DNA from: Baffinella frigidus
Taxonomy: Eukaryota; Cryptophyceae; Cryptomonadales; Baffinellaceae
Reading direction: 5' to 3'
Assembly: GCA_026770585.1 (NCBI GenBank)
Contig: MU646384.1
Coordinates: 767,603 to 804,094, forward strand
Length of the DNA stretch: 36,492 nucleotides
Under the pieces are notes generated by a model, which was not told the DNA's origin, ran no database searches, and saw only the letters and a list, made by a program, of their open reading frames with translations. The translations under genes and the position numbers were made by a program. Each line of letters starts with the position of its first letter. The stretch's first letter is position 1. Shown here piece after piece: positions 18,640 to 27,909 of the stretch.

Positions 18640-19939
18640 CTATACCACGAGTCCTCGCAGACTAGTGCCCCCTGTCAGCCAACTCCACAACCCACAACGC
18701 TGGAGCCACTGAGGCAGGCGGAGGGGCAGGGAGTGCACCGGGTCAGCTCCGTCGCCGCCCAGGAGCGAGAGGATCGTGTCGGTGCCCGGCGCAGCCATCA
18801 GCCCCATGCTGAACGTGCGCTGCATCACGAACCCGTGATACTGCGAGATACGCGCGTTCCCGCTCAGTTGCTGCCGCCGTGGCGCCTTCACTGTGGCGCT
18901 GCAGCAACGAAGTGAGGCGTTGGGTGTGAGGGGGGCTCAGACGTTCTGAAGCGTGGTGATGTATGCATCCTTGGCAGCCGCGTTAGCCTCCCCCCCCCGC
19001 GACACCGTGCCCAGGAACACGTTCATGAACTGCATCGCGCGCTTGAGCCAGAGCAGCGAGTCCCCAGCCACCCCCACCTGATTTGAGCGGCAGCGATTAT
19101 TCCTGGCGCCTTCATGGGTTGCCAGTGGATGGCTGGGTGGTGTGTTCACGCGTGCGGCTTGGGAATGCGTGGCGCATTCCCAAGTGATCACAGATTCGCG
19201 CAATCCCAAGGTTTACCACAGCAAGGTAAACCTTGACCACACACTTGTACACGCTCAAAAAAAACGGTTTACCTTGCTGGTGTCCGCCACCTTCTCCTCG
19301 CGCACAAGCGCTTGCAGCGTCACCCCGTGGGGTTTCGTCTCGGCAATCGCCTGAAGCTTTTTGATGTTTCCCTCGATGTCGCTTTTGATTGGGTAGAACA
19401 CCTTCCCCAGACGGTCTGCAGAGGAGTTAAGTGTCATCTTTGATACAAGAGTGATGGACAGTTTTCAGGTCCATTATTTATCCCCACACACAGTACACAG
19501 CTCATCAGGATTGCTCAGCGCTGAAACTGCTGTCTGTACGGAAGCGTCTCCCTGCCGATCGAATTCAGGTTCTGTAGCACGCTCCCTCTTCGCCCCTCTC
19601 TCCCCCACAACCATTTTTCATCATTTGACAGTTCGTACCGAGAAGGGTCGTGGTGTGTTTGCAAGCAGCCAAGAACTCCTCCGCCGCGACTTCTCGCCCT
19701 TCAACCAGCAGGACCTGCCTGTACGCGTCCACGGCAATTCTAATGGGGGAGGGATGCGATCGAGGAGCTTCGTAAAAGGCGAACGAGGAAGTGCTCATTG
19801 CGAGCTTTTTCTTGGGCAGTCGGTGGAGGAGGAGGACTGGACGGCGCAGCAGCAGCTGCAGCGGCAGTGGCGCACTTGTGAACGCCCCTGCGAGATGAGC
19901 GGTTGTCACGATGAGAGTGCAGAGGAGAAGGCGCCTCAT
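18640..19939 (-). CDS. Glycolipid transfer protein (GLTP) domain protein with signal/plastid-type leader, copy 1
   Basis: GLTP-fold proteins move sphingo- or glycolipids between membranes. Exons (minus): 19639-19939, 19273-19415, 18943-19077, 18640-18870; junction phases 1, 0, 0. ATG 19939 gives a signal peptide (MRRLLLCTLIVTTAHLAGAF) with Phe at the predicted cleavage point and then a basic, Leu-rich stretch; this resembles the bipartite plastid leader of red secondary plastids. The domain follows: VAAEEFLAACKHTTTLL, then DIEGNIKKL (the lipid-head D, N and K), LLWLKRAMQFM (the W) and SQYHGFVMQRTF (the H). All the usual head-group residues are therefore present. The last exon stays open to a TAG at 18640, past the normal end of the domain. 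It is an inverted paralogue of the 20043 gene. Confidence 0.88.
19158..19235. repeat. Two hairpins in intron 2 of GLTP copy 1
   Basis: CTTGGGAATGCG/CGCATTCCCAAG (19158-19184) and CAAGGTTTACC/GGTAAACCTTG (19207-19235) are perfect inverted repeats. Neither is present in the matching intron of copy 2 (20754-20877), which is otherwise alignable. They mark a local inversion or an insertion. Confidence 0.65.
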
Positions 19940-20042
19940 ACCGGCGGCGGAGTGTAGATGATCAGGGGGTGCAACTAAATAAAGTACATTCTGGGCTGCA
20001 CAAAACAGAGGCTCATCACCTGGACGGGATCCCCTTCCCTCC
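19940..20042. promoter_or_regulatory. 103-bp bidirectional promoter of the GLTP pair
   Basis: This is all that separates the ATG of copy 1 (19939, minus) from that of copy 2 (20043, plus). It contains an AT-rich ACTAAATAAAGTAC stretch at about 19974-19987, the only TATA-like sequence here. Both transcripts must start within it or overlap. Confidence 0.6.
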
Positions 20043-21284
20043 ATGGTGTGCAGCAGGCGCTCGCTGCAGGTCCTCGTGATCCTGATCACCGTTCCGTTCG
20101 TATGTGGTGACTTCGCGTCTCTATACTCGCGAGCGCAGGCGTTCTTTGGCAAGGTGGGGAACGTCACGCAGCAGGGATGCACCAACAGTGCAGCGCAGCC
20201 AACCTTTGGCGGATTCGGCGCCCCCCACCGCTCATCCCAGCTGCGCTCTGCCGCAGCATCGTACAGGAAGGTTGGGATGACCCGCGGGGAGGTTCCTGCG
20301 AAGCCCTTCTTGGACGCGTGCGTCGAATTTCTACCCCTCATCGGTACCCCTTCACCCCTCACTGCCCCGACCCTGACGCTGAAGCAGCTGGCTGGAGCCC
20401 CAGAGCCCGGTTCCTTGCGCTAAAACGGCTGGGCCGGACTTCAGCGCCCGCCGCGTGCAGGAAAATCCCTGGTCGTTAGCACTCTGCCCCTGGATTCGAT
20501 CCGCACAGAGATGGTGCAACAGTTTCAGCGCTTGGGAGTCCGCTGCTTGCCCTGGGCCACGTTTCTGCTGTGCGCTGCTCTCTTGAAGATGACAAAAGCT
20601 TCCTCTGCAGACCGTCTGGGGAAGGTGTTCTATCCGGTCAGAAGCGACATCGAGGGAAACATCAAGAAGCTTCAGGCGATTGCCAAGACAAAACCCAACG
20701 GGGTGACGCTGCAAGCGCTGGTGCGCGAGGAGAAGGTGGCGGACACCAGCAAGGTAAAACTGGACCACAAACTTGTACACGCTCAAAGATGATCCAAGCC
20801 GCACGCGTGAACACACCACCCAGCCATCCACTGGCAACCCTGAAGGCGCCAGGAATAATCGCTGCCGCTCAAATCAGGTGGGGGTGGCTGGGGACTCGCT
20901 GCTCTGGCTCAAGCGCGCGATGCAGTTCATGAACGTGTTCCTGGGCACGGTGTCGCGGGGGGGGGAGGCTAACGCGGCTGCCAAGGATGCATACAGCACC
21001 ACGCTTCAGAAGGTCTGAGCCCCCTCACAAACGACGCCTCACTGTCGCGCCTCTACCTACCCAGAGCATGCGTTGCTCCAGCGCCACGGCGGCAGCAACT
21101 GAGCGGGGACGCGTGTCCCGCGCAGTATCACGGGTTCGTGGTGAAGCGCACGTTCAACATGGGGCTGATGGCTGCGCCGGGCACCGACGCGATCCTCTCG
21201 CGCCTGGGCGGCGACGGAGCTGACCCGGTTCACTCCCTGCCCCAACTCCTGCCCCCGACTCCTGCCCCTGACTCCTGCCCCTGA
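20043..21284 (+). CDS. Glycolipid transfer protein (GLTP) domain protein with signal peptide, copy 2
   Basis: Exons: 20043-20343, 20611-20753, 20878-21012, 21096-21284. Phases are 1, 0, 0, and exons 2 and 3 have the same lengths as in copy 1 (143 and 135 nt). ATG 20043 opens a different leader (SLQVLVILITVPFVCGDFAS), again a signal peptide followed by Phe. Exon 1 ends PAKPFLDACVEFLPLIG, the first GLTP helix. Then come DIEGNIKKL, LLWLKRAMQFM and AQYHGFVVKRTF, with the lipid-head D, N, K, W and H all kept. Exons 2-4 are nearly identical to copy 1, while exon 1 is clearly diverged. The last exon ends early, in a TCCTGCCCC tandem repeat that copy 1 lacks. Function by family: lipid transfer; the real ligand is unknown. 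Confidence 0.88.
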
Positions 21285-21310
21285 CTCCTGCCTCTGACTC
21301 CTTCCCCTCC
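21243..21310. repeat. Minisatellite ACTCCTGCCCCTG, about 5 copies
   Basis: A 13-bp unit in tandem lies in the 3' part of the last exon of GLTP copy 2 and supplies its TGA stop. In copy 1 the flanking sequences (CACTCCCTGCCCC and GTTGTGGGTTGTGGAG) are joined by unrelated non-repeated sequence. Confidence 0.75.
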
Positions 21311-21566
21311 TCCTTCCCCTGAGACTCCAGAGTTGTGGGTTGTGGAGGAGCCCGTGGGGTACTACATGTAGACTTGCATTCTTCGGGAGAGCTCGCACTA
21401 CTCAGCGTTTTCAGGAGACTGCCGATGACTGGCAGAGCAGTGCCTTCGAAGCCTGGTGGTGCGGAGATGCTACCCGCCAAGCTACCTGCATCCCTCGACG
21501 TGGCACGATTCCCTGGGACGAACCCTGCCCGGTTATTCGCCGCCTTGATACCAATCCTGTCCTGTG

Positions 21567-21753
21567 TACGGGGGTATCTGAGCAAACCAGAACTTAAGAA
21601 CACAGACCGGATTGAGCCCCCCCCGTTTTCTTAATCTAGTACCAGAGGGTTGACTAAATCTTGCGTTTTGTCAACCCTCTGGTACTAATTTAAGAAAACA
21701 GACACCGACCGATGTCAGAGCACCCGTGTTCTTGTAGCCCAGATACCCCTGTA
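21567..21753. mobile_element. Foldback element with nested hairpin
   Basis: The outer ends TACGGGGGTATCTG and CAGATACCCCTGTA are inverted and resemble the CCCCTGTA ends of family 1. Inside, TAGTACCAGAGGGTTGAC (21636-21653) and GTCAACCCTCTGGTACTA (21669-21686) form an 18-bp perfect stem. There is no ORF. Confidence 0.7.
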
Positions 21754-22477
21754 GTCAAGCGTGGTGGGGCTGTCAAGGGTACAGCGAGGCCCCTCTCAGA
21801 GACCCGAGGCGCTGACATGCAGACACCGTGGTGAGTGTGCAGGCAGAGACGCTGGCGGACCTTGGGGAGTGGGTGGCGGCAGCGACGCCTCTGCTACTTG
21901 CGATCGATGCCTTCCTGGCAGCCCAGGGCATCCATCACACCGCCTGACACCCACTTCGAGGCGGGTGTGGGTGTCTAGGCTCTAAGGGCATGTAAGGACG
22001 CAAGGTTATGAGGACGCCACTTAGGCCTTCGAAGGCGTCCGGGGATAGGCCCGCCCCAGTCAACGTCTGCCTATCCCCGGAAAGTCCTCACAGCGGGGGC
22101 TTTTGAAGCGCTTTCACGGCTCGCGACACTACTCAGCTGCGGTGATCAATCGTTGGTGCGCGTTTGGGTGGGTTTCGTGCGTGTGGTGTTGGGTATGTAT
22201 CAGTATCAATATCAGTATCAAGTATTTATTCGTCACTCTCGTCGTTGCTTTGCACACATGCACCTCTCCTCTGACACTCCTCCTCGCTCGCTGCTCTGCT
22301 TCCAGGACATGTTCCCGTCCCGACTCTCACTTCACGTCTACGTCAGCGTACTCGAATTGGGTGTCCTGCACACATCCACGCGCATCAGTCACACCACACA
22401 GCCGACCTGAGTAGCAGGGCCGAGCACGCCACACCAACAACCTGCCTCCACGAAGGAAAAAACAGGCGCAGGCGCGT
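21754..22477. other. No gene recognised; relic of a GCTCTAAGGGCA element
   Basis: At 21966-22017, TGTGGGTGTCTAGGCTCTAA and the following GGGCATGTAAGGACGC match one end of the element at 29324-29550, but no matching far end is seen. Next to it, CCGGGGATAGG (22039-22049) and CCTATCCCCGG (22071-22081) make a hairpin. A short run of CAGTATCAATATCAGTATCA lies at about 22199-22220. Small ORFs here lack any recognised feature. Confidence 0.45.
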
Positions 22478-22599
22478 TACAGGGGTACCTCGCTCATAAG
22501 AAAGCGCCATCCCCTAGGAGCCTACAGCAGGCCTATGCCTAGGGCCCTACGGTGGTCCTAGGGGGGGGGGGCGTTTCTTATGAGCGAGGCACCCCTGTA
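22478..22599. mobile_element. MITE-like foldback element, family 1, copy 2
   Basis: TACAGGGGTACCTCGCTCAT and ATGAGCGAGGCACCCCTGTA are 20-bp inverted ends with one mismatch, continuing as AAGAAA/TTTCTT. The centre has GGCCTATGCCTAGGGCCCTA. Flanks read GCGT and AGCG, so the target is TA or TTA/TAA. It lies 101 bp beyond the stop of the DOHH gene. Confidence 0.82.
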
Positions 22600-22700
22600 A
22601 GCGGTTGAACACAGCGGCGTGCAGGCATGCTGCCGCACGGGGCATAACAGAGCGTGCCAGCGCGGGAGTGGAGGGAGGGGCGGTGGAGGGTGGGAGGGGC

Positions 22701-25700
22701 TCAGACGTCGTTGTTGTAGTCAGAGATGTCGAGGGCAATGATGCACGACTCGGCAACAACCTGGTTCGCGTCCTTGCTGAACTCCTGGAGCATCTGCACG
22801 CCCCACCATCCCTTTCTCGTCAGCCCGTCAGCCCCCGCACCACCACTTTCGTCAGACCGCACCACCCCTTGTCGCAGAGCCCGGTGGCACACCGCCGACG
22901 CCTGCCCGACAGAAGCACGCACGCCCCACCCCCCCTTTCTCGTGAGCCCCCGTGAGTGCCCGCAGCACTTGTGTGAGAAGACGTCGTCGTCGTGCCCCAC
23001 CAGAAGCACGCGCGCTGCCTCCAACGCCCCTCCCTGCACACACGCTGCATGCCCCGCTCCCTTTCCCACACGCCTCAGCTTTCCGCGGCCGTGCTCTCAG
23101 ATCAATCCCCCTTAGCAGCCACCTTCACGCAAGGTCCACCTCAACAGTTCCCGTACAAGATGCAACTCCGTTCGCCTGTAACGTGACCGATCTTGCCCGT
23201 ATTTCGACCAATCTTGCACAGAAATCCTGGCAAGCAACTTTCAAAAAACTTTCAAGTGGACAGAGGTATCCGTCGGCAGCTCACCGGCGTGGCTGACTCC
23301 TCGGAAATGGCTCCAATGGCCTCCGCAGCCTCGTGCCGCACCATCTGGTTCTCTTCCGTGTTGCGGAGTGACTTCTCCAGCGGCACCAGCCCCACCCTCT
23401 TCTGCCGACACCAACACCACGGGCCCCCCCGTCAGCTTCCCCTGACTAGCTCTGCCTCAGTCAGGTTCACTCATCGTTGGCACACCTAAAGTTGACGGGT
23501 TTCTACCACATACCCGGGCAGTTAATTTATGGTCTCCTTATTTTGAGGAGACCTGCTGACTTGCGGCAGAGTCTGCCACCCACCTTTTGCACAACCACAA
23601 CGCCTATCCTGGAACGCATAGCTCTAGGGAACGTGATTCGTCAAGAGTGGTGCGCCTCTGCACCGCGCGCGCGGGACAGGGGGGGACATCTGCCATCCCA
23701 GCAACATGGTAGTAGAGGGACATGGCGGGGCAGCGCAAGAGGGCACTTCTAACCAGAGCCGCACGAGAAAGCCGTGCACCACACACGGGGCGGGGAGCAC
23801 GGCATGCTGGGCCTCGGGCCTCGGCGGCGTGTGCCAGAGGCGGTGCGGCTCTGGTCAAACAGAGGCTCCCCGGGAGTGGATACATCGTGGGTATATTTCA
23901 TGCGATCTGAATGAAAGCATGTTGTCTGTCTGACGGAAAGTATGAGCGGGGAGGAGGAGGTGCGCTGTCGGTGAATACTTTTGGGGTTTAGATTGTAGGC
24001 TTTACGGTTTGAGTTTGAGGGTTTAAGCTATGGGGTTTAGGTTAGGTTTGAGGTTTGAGGTTTGAGGGTTTAGGTTTTAGGGTAAAAGGTTTACGCTTTA
24101 GGATTCAGGGTTGGTGCAGGGTGTAGGTTTCAGGGTGTAGGGGGTAAGGTGCAGAGTGCAGGGTGCAGGGTGTAGGGTACAGAGTGTAGGGTGTAGGGTG
24201 CAGTGTGTAGGGTGTAGGGCGTAGGGTGCAGGGTTTGGGGTAACCTGCATCTGGCCGAGGACGAAGGCCACCTCGTGGCGGAGAACAGCGCTGCTCTTGT
24301 CCTCCAGAAGCACCTTGCCAAGCCCCTCCGCCGCGACCTGCCGCCATCTCCACTCAGCCCACTCTAGAGGTTGGAACAACGGTTCTAGAAGTGGGAACAG
24401 CGGTTCTAGGAATTTCATGTCCCAAGGCGAGCTCGTCCTGTCCCGAGCCGCCTCACCTCCCTTGCTTGCTGGGGTTTTGCCGCTTCACAGTTTTGGTCTG
24501 ATCACTGCGCCGACGGATGTGATTGCGATCGCAGACTGAGATGGAGCACCACCAGGGTCTCCCGCTTCGAGATCCTTCAGATTGTTTTCTCGCAAACAGA
24601 GACCCTACCGAAATAAAACCTCCACCATGCACCGTACACCCTAAATCCTCAACCCTGAAACCCAACCTGAAACCTAAACCCGGAACCCCGGATTTCTGAA
24701 CCCTAAACCATCAAGCCTGAACCCGGAACCCTGAACCCTGAACCATCAACCTTGAACCCCAAAGAACCCTCACTCATCAACCCGCGCAGCATTTCATAAC
24801 GATCGCGGCACTGGGTTCCTGGAGACAGGTTAGGTGGGCTCTTAAGTCTCAAAGACTATTGTTTCACTCAACTCAAGGAGAAAGGGCCTATCTAGGACCT
24901 GTATGGAAAGTAATAAAGAAGCAGAAGGTGAGGGGAGTACGGTCTTGGCTCCGGCGCTCGCACGTGCTGCTCGGTTGACTCACGGGGATGCGTGGGCTAG
25001 TAAGGAGTTGACTTATGCGAGTGGACTAGTAAGGAGTTGACTTATGCGAGTGGACTAGTAAGGAGTTGACTTATGCGAGTGNNNNNNNNNNNNNNNNNNN
25101 NNNNNNNNNNNNNNNNNNNNNNNNNNNNNNNNNNNNNNNNNAGGAGTTGACTTATGCGAGTGAACTGGTAAGGAGTTGACTTATGCGAGTGGACTGGTAA
25201 GGAGTTGACTTATGCGAGTGGACTAGTAAGGAGTTGCCGTATGCGGGGGAACTCACATCGCTAGCCTGGTCCCGGAGGGCGAAGAGGGCTCCGTAGCGCA
25301 CGAACAGCGAGATCGACCCGTCCATCAGCTGCTCCAGGAGCTGTGATGTCGAGAGGGAGGGGTCAGTTGACTTAAGCCGAAAAGTTTGAGGGTTGACTTG
25401 AGGTGAAATGTTTGAAGGTTTAGGGTTTAGGGCACGCGCCTGCGCGGTCGAGAGGGAGGGGTCCGCGGGCGGCGCAGGGTCGATCGTCTCGAACTTCGTT
25501 TGCAGCTCCCCTGCTTGTCCGAAGGAGGTGGGTGGAGTCAGAGACGTTGGAGTCAGAGACCCGCCCGGATGCTCTCTCGGCTGCGCACGCCTGCTTCTGC
25601 AGGGTCACGTTACACGCGAAACGCGGTATGGTTTAGGGCTTAGGGCTTAGGGCTTAGGCGAGGCGTGGGGCTTGGGGTTTCGGGTTAAGGGTGCGGGGTT

Positions 25701-27274
25701 TAGGGTTTAGTGTTTGGAGCCCAGGGGTCAGGATTCAGGGTTGGGGTTATGGTGTAGGGTATAGGGTCTAGTGTTTGGGTACCAGGGGACAGGATTCAGG
25801 GTTGGGGTTAGGGTGTAGCGCATAGGCTCTAGGGTTTCAGGTTTCGGGTTTAGGTTTTAGGTTGTCGCATGTAGGGTGTAGGGTGTAGGGTGTGGGGTCT
25901 AGAGTCCGGGGTCTAAGGTCTAGGGTCTAGAGTCTATGGTCTAGGGTCTAGGGTCTAGGGTCCAGGGAGTAGGGTGTAGGGTGTAGGGTGTAGGGTGCAG
26001 GGTGTAGGGTGTAGGGTGTAGGGTCTGGGGTCTGGGGTTTAGGGTTCAGGATTTGGGGTTTAGGGTTGAGGGTTTAGGGTGCAGGGTTCAGCGTTTAGGG
26101 ATGAGGGTTTAGGTTGTAGGGTTGAGGGTTGAGGATTTTTGTTCTATGGGTTAGGATTTGGGGTTTAGTGTTAAAAGGTTGAGAGTTTAGTGTTTATTGT
26201 TTAGTGTTCAGTGTTAGTTTTTGGAGTTTGGAGTACGTAGTTCAGGGTTGAGGGTTTAGGGTTTATGGTTTGGGGTATAGGGTTCATGGTTTAAGGTTTA
26301 TGTTTTAGGATTTAGGGTTCATGGTTCATGGTTTAGGGGTTCACGGTTTAGGGTTTACGACAAATGGTGACAACCGCTAAACGCTAGCAATGTCAGCGTC
26401 CAGCTACGCGCGCGTTTTCTGGCGATGCGCTCCCAAGAGCGCAGCTCGGGCAGGGGCCCCGTCTTCACAGGGAGTTCCGGGCTGCAGGGTCGCACTGCGC
26501 TGACGCGACAGGGGGCGCACCGTTGGCCTGCTTGCTGTCGCCGCCGTGCTTCTTCGCCGCCCAGCGGATGCGGTCGAGCGCGAGCTGGCATGTGTGCGCG
26601 ACCTCCAAGCAGTCGCACTGCTCGAACTCCTCGAGCACTCTGAGCGCCGCCGCGTCCCCGATCGCCCCGAGCGCCTCCGCGGCCTCGTGCCGCACCCTGC
26701 CCCGCCACCGTCAGCGCTGTCAGCGCACCCTGCCCCGCCACCGTCAGTGTGCCGCACCCTGCCCCGCCATTACCACCCAACCACCGTCACTGCCCGCCTC
26801 ATTCTGGAACTGCCGATTCAACCACGCAAGACACTCAGCGACGCTTTCTGCGTCTTCAAGGGGAGTTTGCGGGGAGGTTGGGGGGGGTGGGACATGGAGT
26901 CGGTGTCGTTCTTGAGACACTCGATGAGGACCGCCACGGCGCTGTCGTCCCCCTTCTGCCCGAGCGCGTACGCCACCTGTCGAGGAAGAGGAACCCGCAG
27001 AAGCCTCAGATTCCTCGCGCTGCTGCAGGTTGTGCCGTGGACGAGCACGCCAGCCAGCGATGCCTCAGCTTGTTCGCGCTGCTCGAGACCTTTGTGCCAT
27101 GCGAAGGTTGCCGGGGTGTGGCCTGCGCGAGGGTACCTCGTGGCGGAGGAGGGCGGATTGATCGTCGAGGCAGCTAGCGAGCGCCTCGACGGTGCCCTGG
27201 CCTTGGACGGCGCGCAGCGAGCAAACCACGCGCATCCGCTTCGCCAGCGGCTGCGTCCGGTCCAGCAGCCGTTC
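22701..27274 (-). CDS. DOHH: Deoxyhypusine hydroxylase (HEAT-repeat di-iron enzyme)
   Basis: DOHH hydroxylates the deoxyhypusine residue of eIF5A, the last step of hypusine formation, using a di-iron centre held by four His-Glu pairs. Exons (minus): 27137-27274 ([14 protein letters not shown]...), 26894-26976, 26521-26696, 25440-25510, 25257-25340, 24245-24337, 23285-23401, 22701-22793. The four HE motifs are LLRHE+[27 protein letters not shown] and [13 protein letters not shown]. Between the halves is the family's SVDPAPPA-like linker, here [13 protein letters not shown]. Every junction agrees in phase. The C-terminus is [20 protein letters not shown]. The exons give about 284 residues, against about 300 for the family, so only a short N-terminus is missing. 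Intron 4 would be GC-AG (CAG/GCGCGT). Introns hold telomere-like repeats and a minisatellite. Confidence 0.95.
23531..23553. repeat. Hairpin GGTCTCCT/AGGAGACC in a DOHH intron
   Basis: Eight-bp perfect arms are separated by TATTTTG. It lies in the intron between DOHH exons 24245-24337 and 23285-23401, in otherwise unremarkable sequence. Confidence 0.5.
23968..24240. repeat. TTTAGGG/TGTAGGG-type repeat in a DOHH intron
   Basis: Degenerate heptamers on the plus strand change to regular GTGTAGG-GTGCAGG repeats at 24115-24235, and end five bases before the exon boundary at 24245. Confidence 0.85.
24615..24775. repeat. CCCTAAA-type repeat in a DOHH intron, reversed
   Basis: The plus strand carries CCCTAAA/CCCTGAA units, opposite to the arrays at 23968 and 25620 in neighbouring parts of the same gene. 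Confidence 0.75.
24995..25240. repeat. Minisatellite of about 29 bp in a DOHH intron, interrupted by a gap
   Basis: The unit AAGGAGTTGACTTATGCGAG plus TGGACTAGT repeats at least six times with few changes. The assembly gap lies inside it, so the real copy number is unknown. The last unit degrades (GGAGTTGCCGTATGCGG) and ends about 10 bp before the exon 25257-25340 donor. Confidence 0.9.
25082..25141. other. Assembly gap (60 N) within the minisatellite
   Basis: A run of N with identical repeat units on both sides; it is most likely a collapsed or unresolved tandem array. Confidence 0.99.
25620..26365. repeat. Degenerate TTTAGGG/TGTAGGG/TCTAGGG array in a DOHH intron
   Basis: It starts with GCTTAGG units and runs through GTCTAGG (25905-25965) and GTGTAGG (25970-26030) blocks into mixed TTTAGGG. 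It takes up most of the intron 25511-26520. A few units also occur at 25410-25432 in the next intron, within ten bases of the exon end. Confidence 0.88.
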
Positions 27275-27319
27275 CTGCTCCCACACCACGCCCGTGCCCA
27301 AGTAAATGCCTAGTCGGCT

Positions 27320-27568
27320 TCATTTTCCCCCACTTTGTGTCGGCTGCTTCTTCTCAGTAGCCAAGATCGCGGCGGCGGCATCAGCGTTGTCCAGATTCCC
27401 AAGGCGTTTTCCAGCTTGCCAGCTCAGAGGGGTACAGGCTTCGTGGAGTGTTCCAGGTGCGTGCGAGAGTGGCAGCGGGCGCGGGGGTGGAGCGGCGGGA
27501 ACAACCTTGAGGATCTTGACCTTTCCCTCGGTCGAGGCGTCGAGCGCGTAGGCCGTCGTGAGCGTCAT
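27320..27568 (-). CDS. Candidate 5' exon of DOHH (or small separate ORF)
   Basis: ATG 27568 opens MTLTTAYALDASTEGKVKIL followed by AAG/GTTGTT, a fair splice donor at phase 0. The first sure DOHH exon starts after GAGCAG at phase 0, so joining the two would give a 21-residue N-terminus of about the right length. If unspliced, the ORF runs on to 82 residues, ending at TGA 27320 (LGNLDNADAAAAILATEKK). Neither version resembles the usual DOHH N-terminus, so the assignment is open. Confidence 0.35.
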   Translation of the reverse strand: MTLTTAYALDASTEGKVKILKVVPAAPPPRPLPLSHAPGTLHEACTPLSWQAGKRLGNLDNADAAAAILATEKKQPTQSGGK

Positions 27569-27909
27569 CTCTCAGAATCTGCACGTGACAGCACCACAGT
27601 CACATTCACGGAACGCGGGCACTGAGCTTCGAGAAGGAGCTTGGCGGGCACGCCTTGCGTAACAGCAAATGCGGGCACGTTCTTGTGCCTCGAAACGCCG
27701 AGGCAAGTCCCGGGACGCGGGGCGTGAGGGCGTTCACCTCCGTCCTTGTGCCCTTGAGCCACAAACTTTCGAAAGTTCTTAAGTTGACGGTTTCCAGATC
27801 TGACTTTACAATTTACCACACAGCTTGACAATGCGGTCCGCGCGGTTATCATAACCGCGTTCAGTGGGTCACGTCCCCCAGTAAACCGTCAAACCTCCCC
27901 ACACCCACG

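Noticed and set aside
24995-25240. CRISPR-like array
   Set aside because: The units are contiguous tandem copies with no unique spacers, in a eukaryotic intron.
26546-27313. Long plus-strand ORF (255 residues)
   Set aside because: It is the antisense of three DOHH exons and their introns; the minus strand carries the family motifs and agreeing splice phases.
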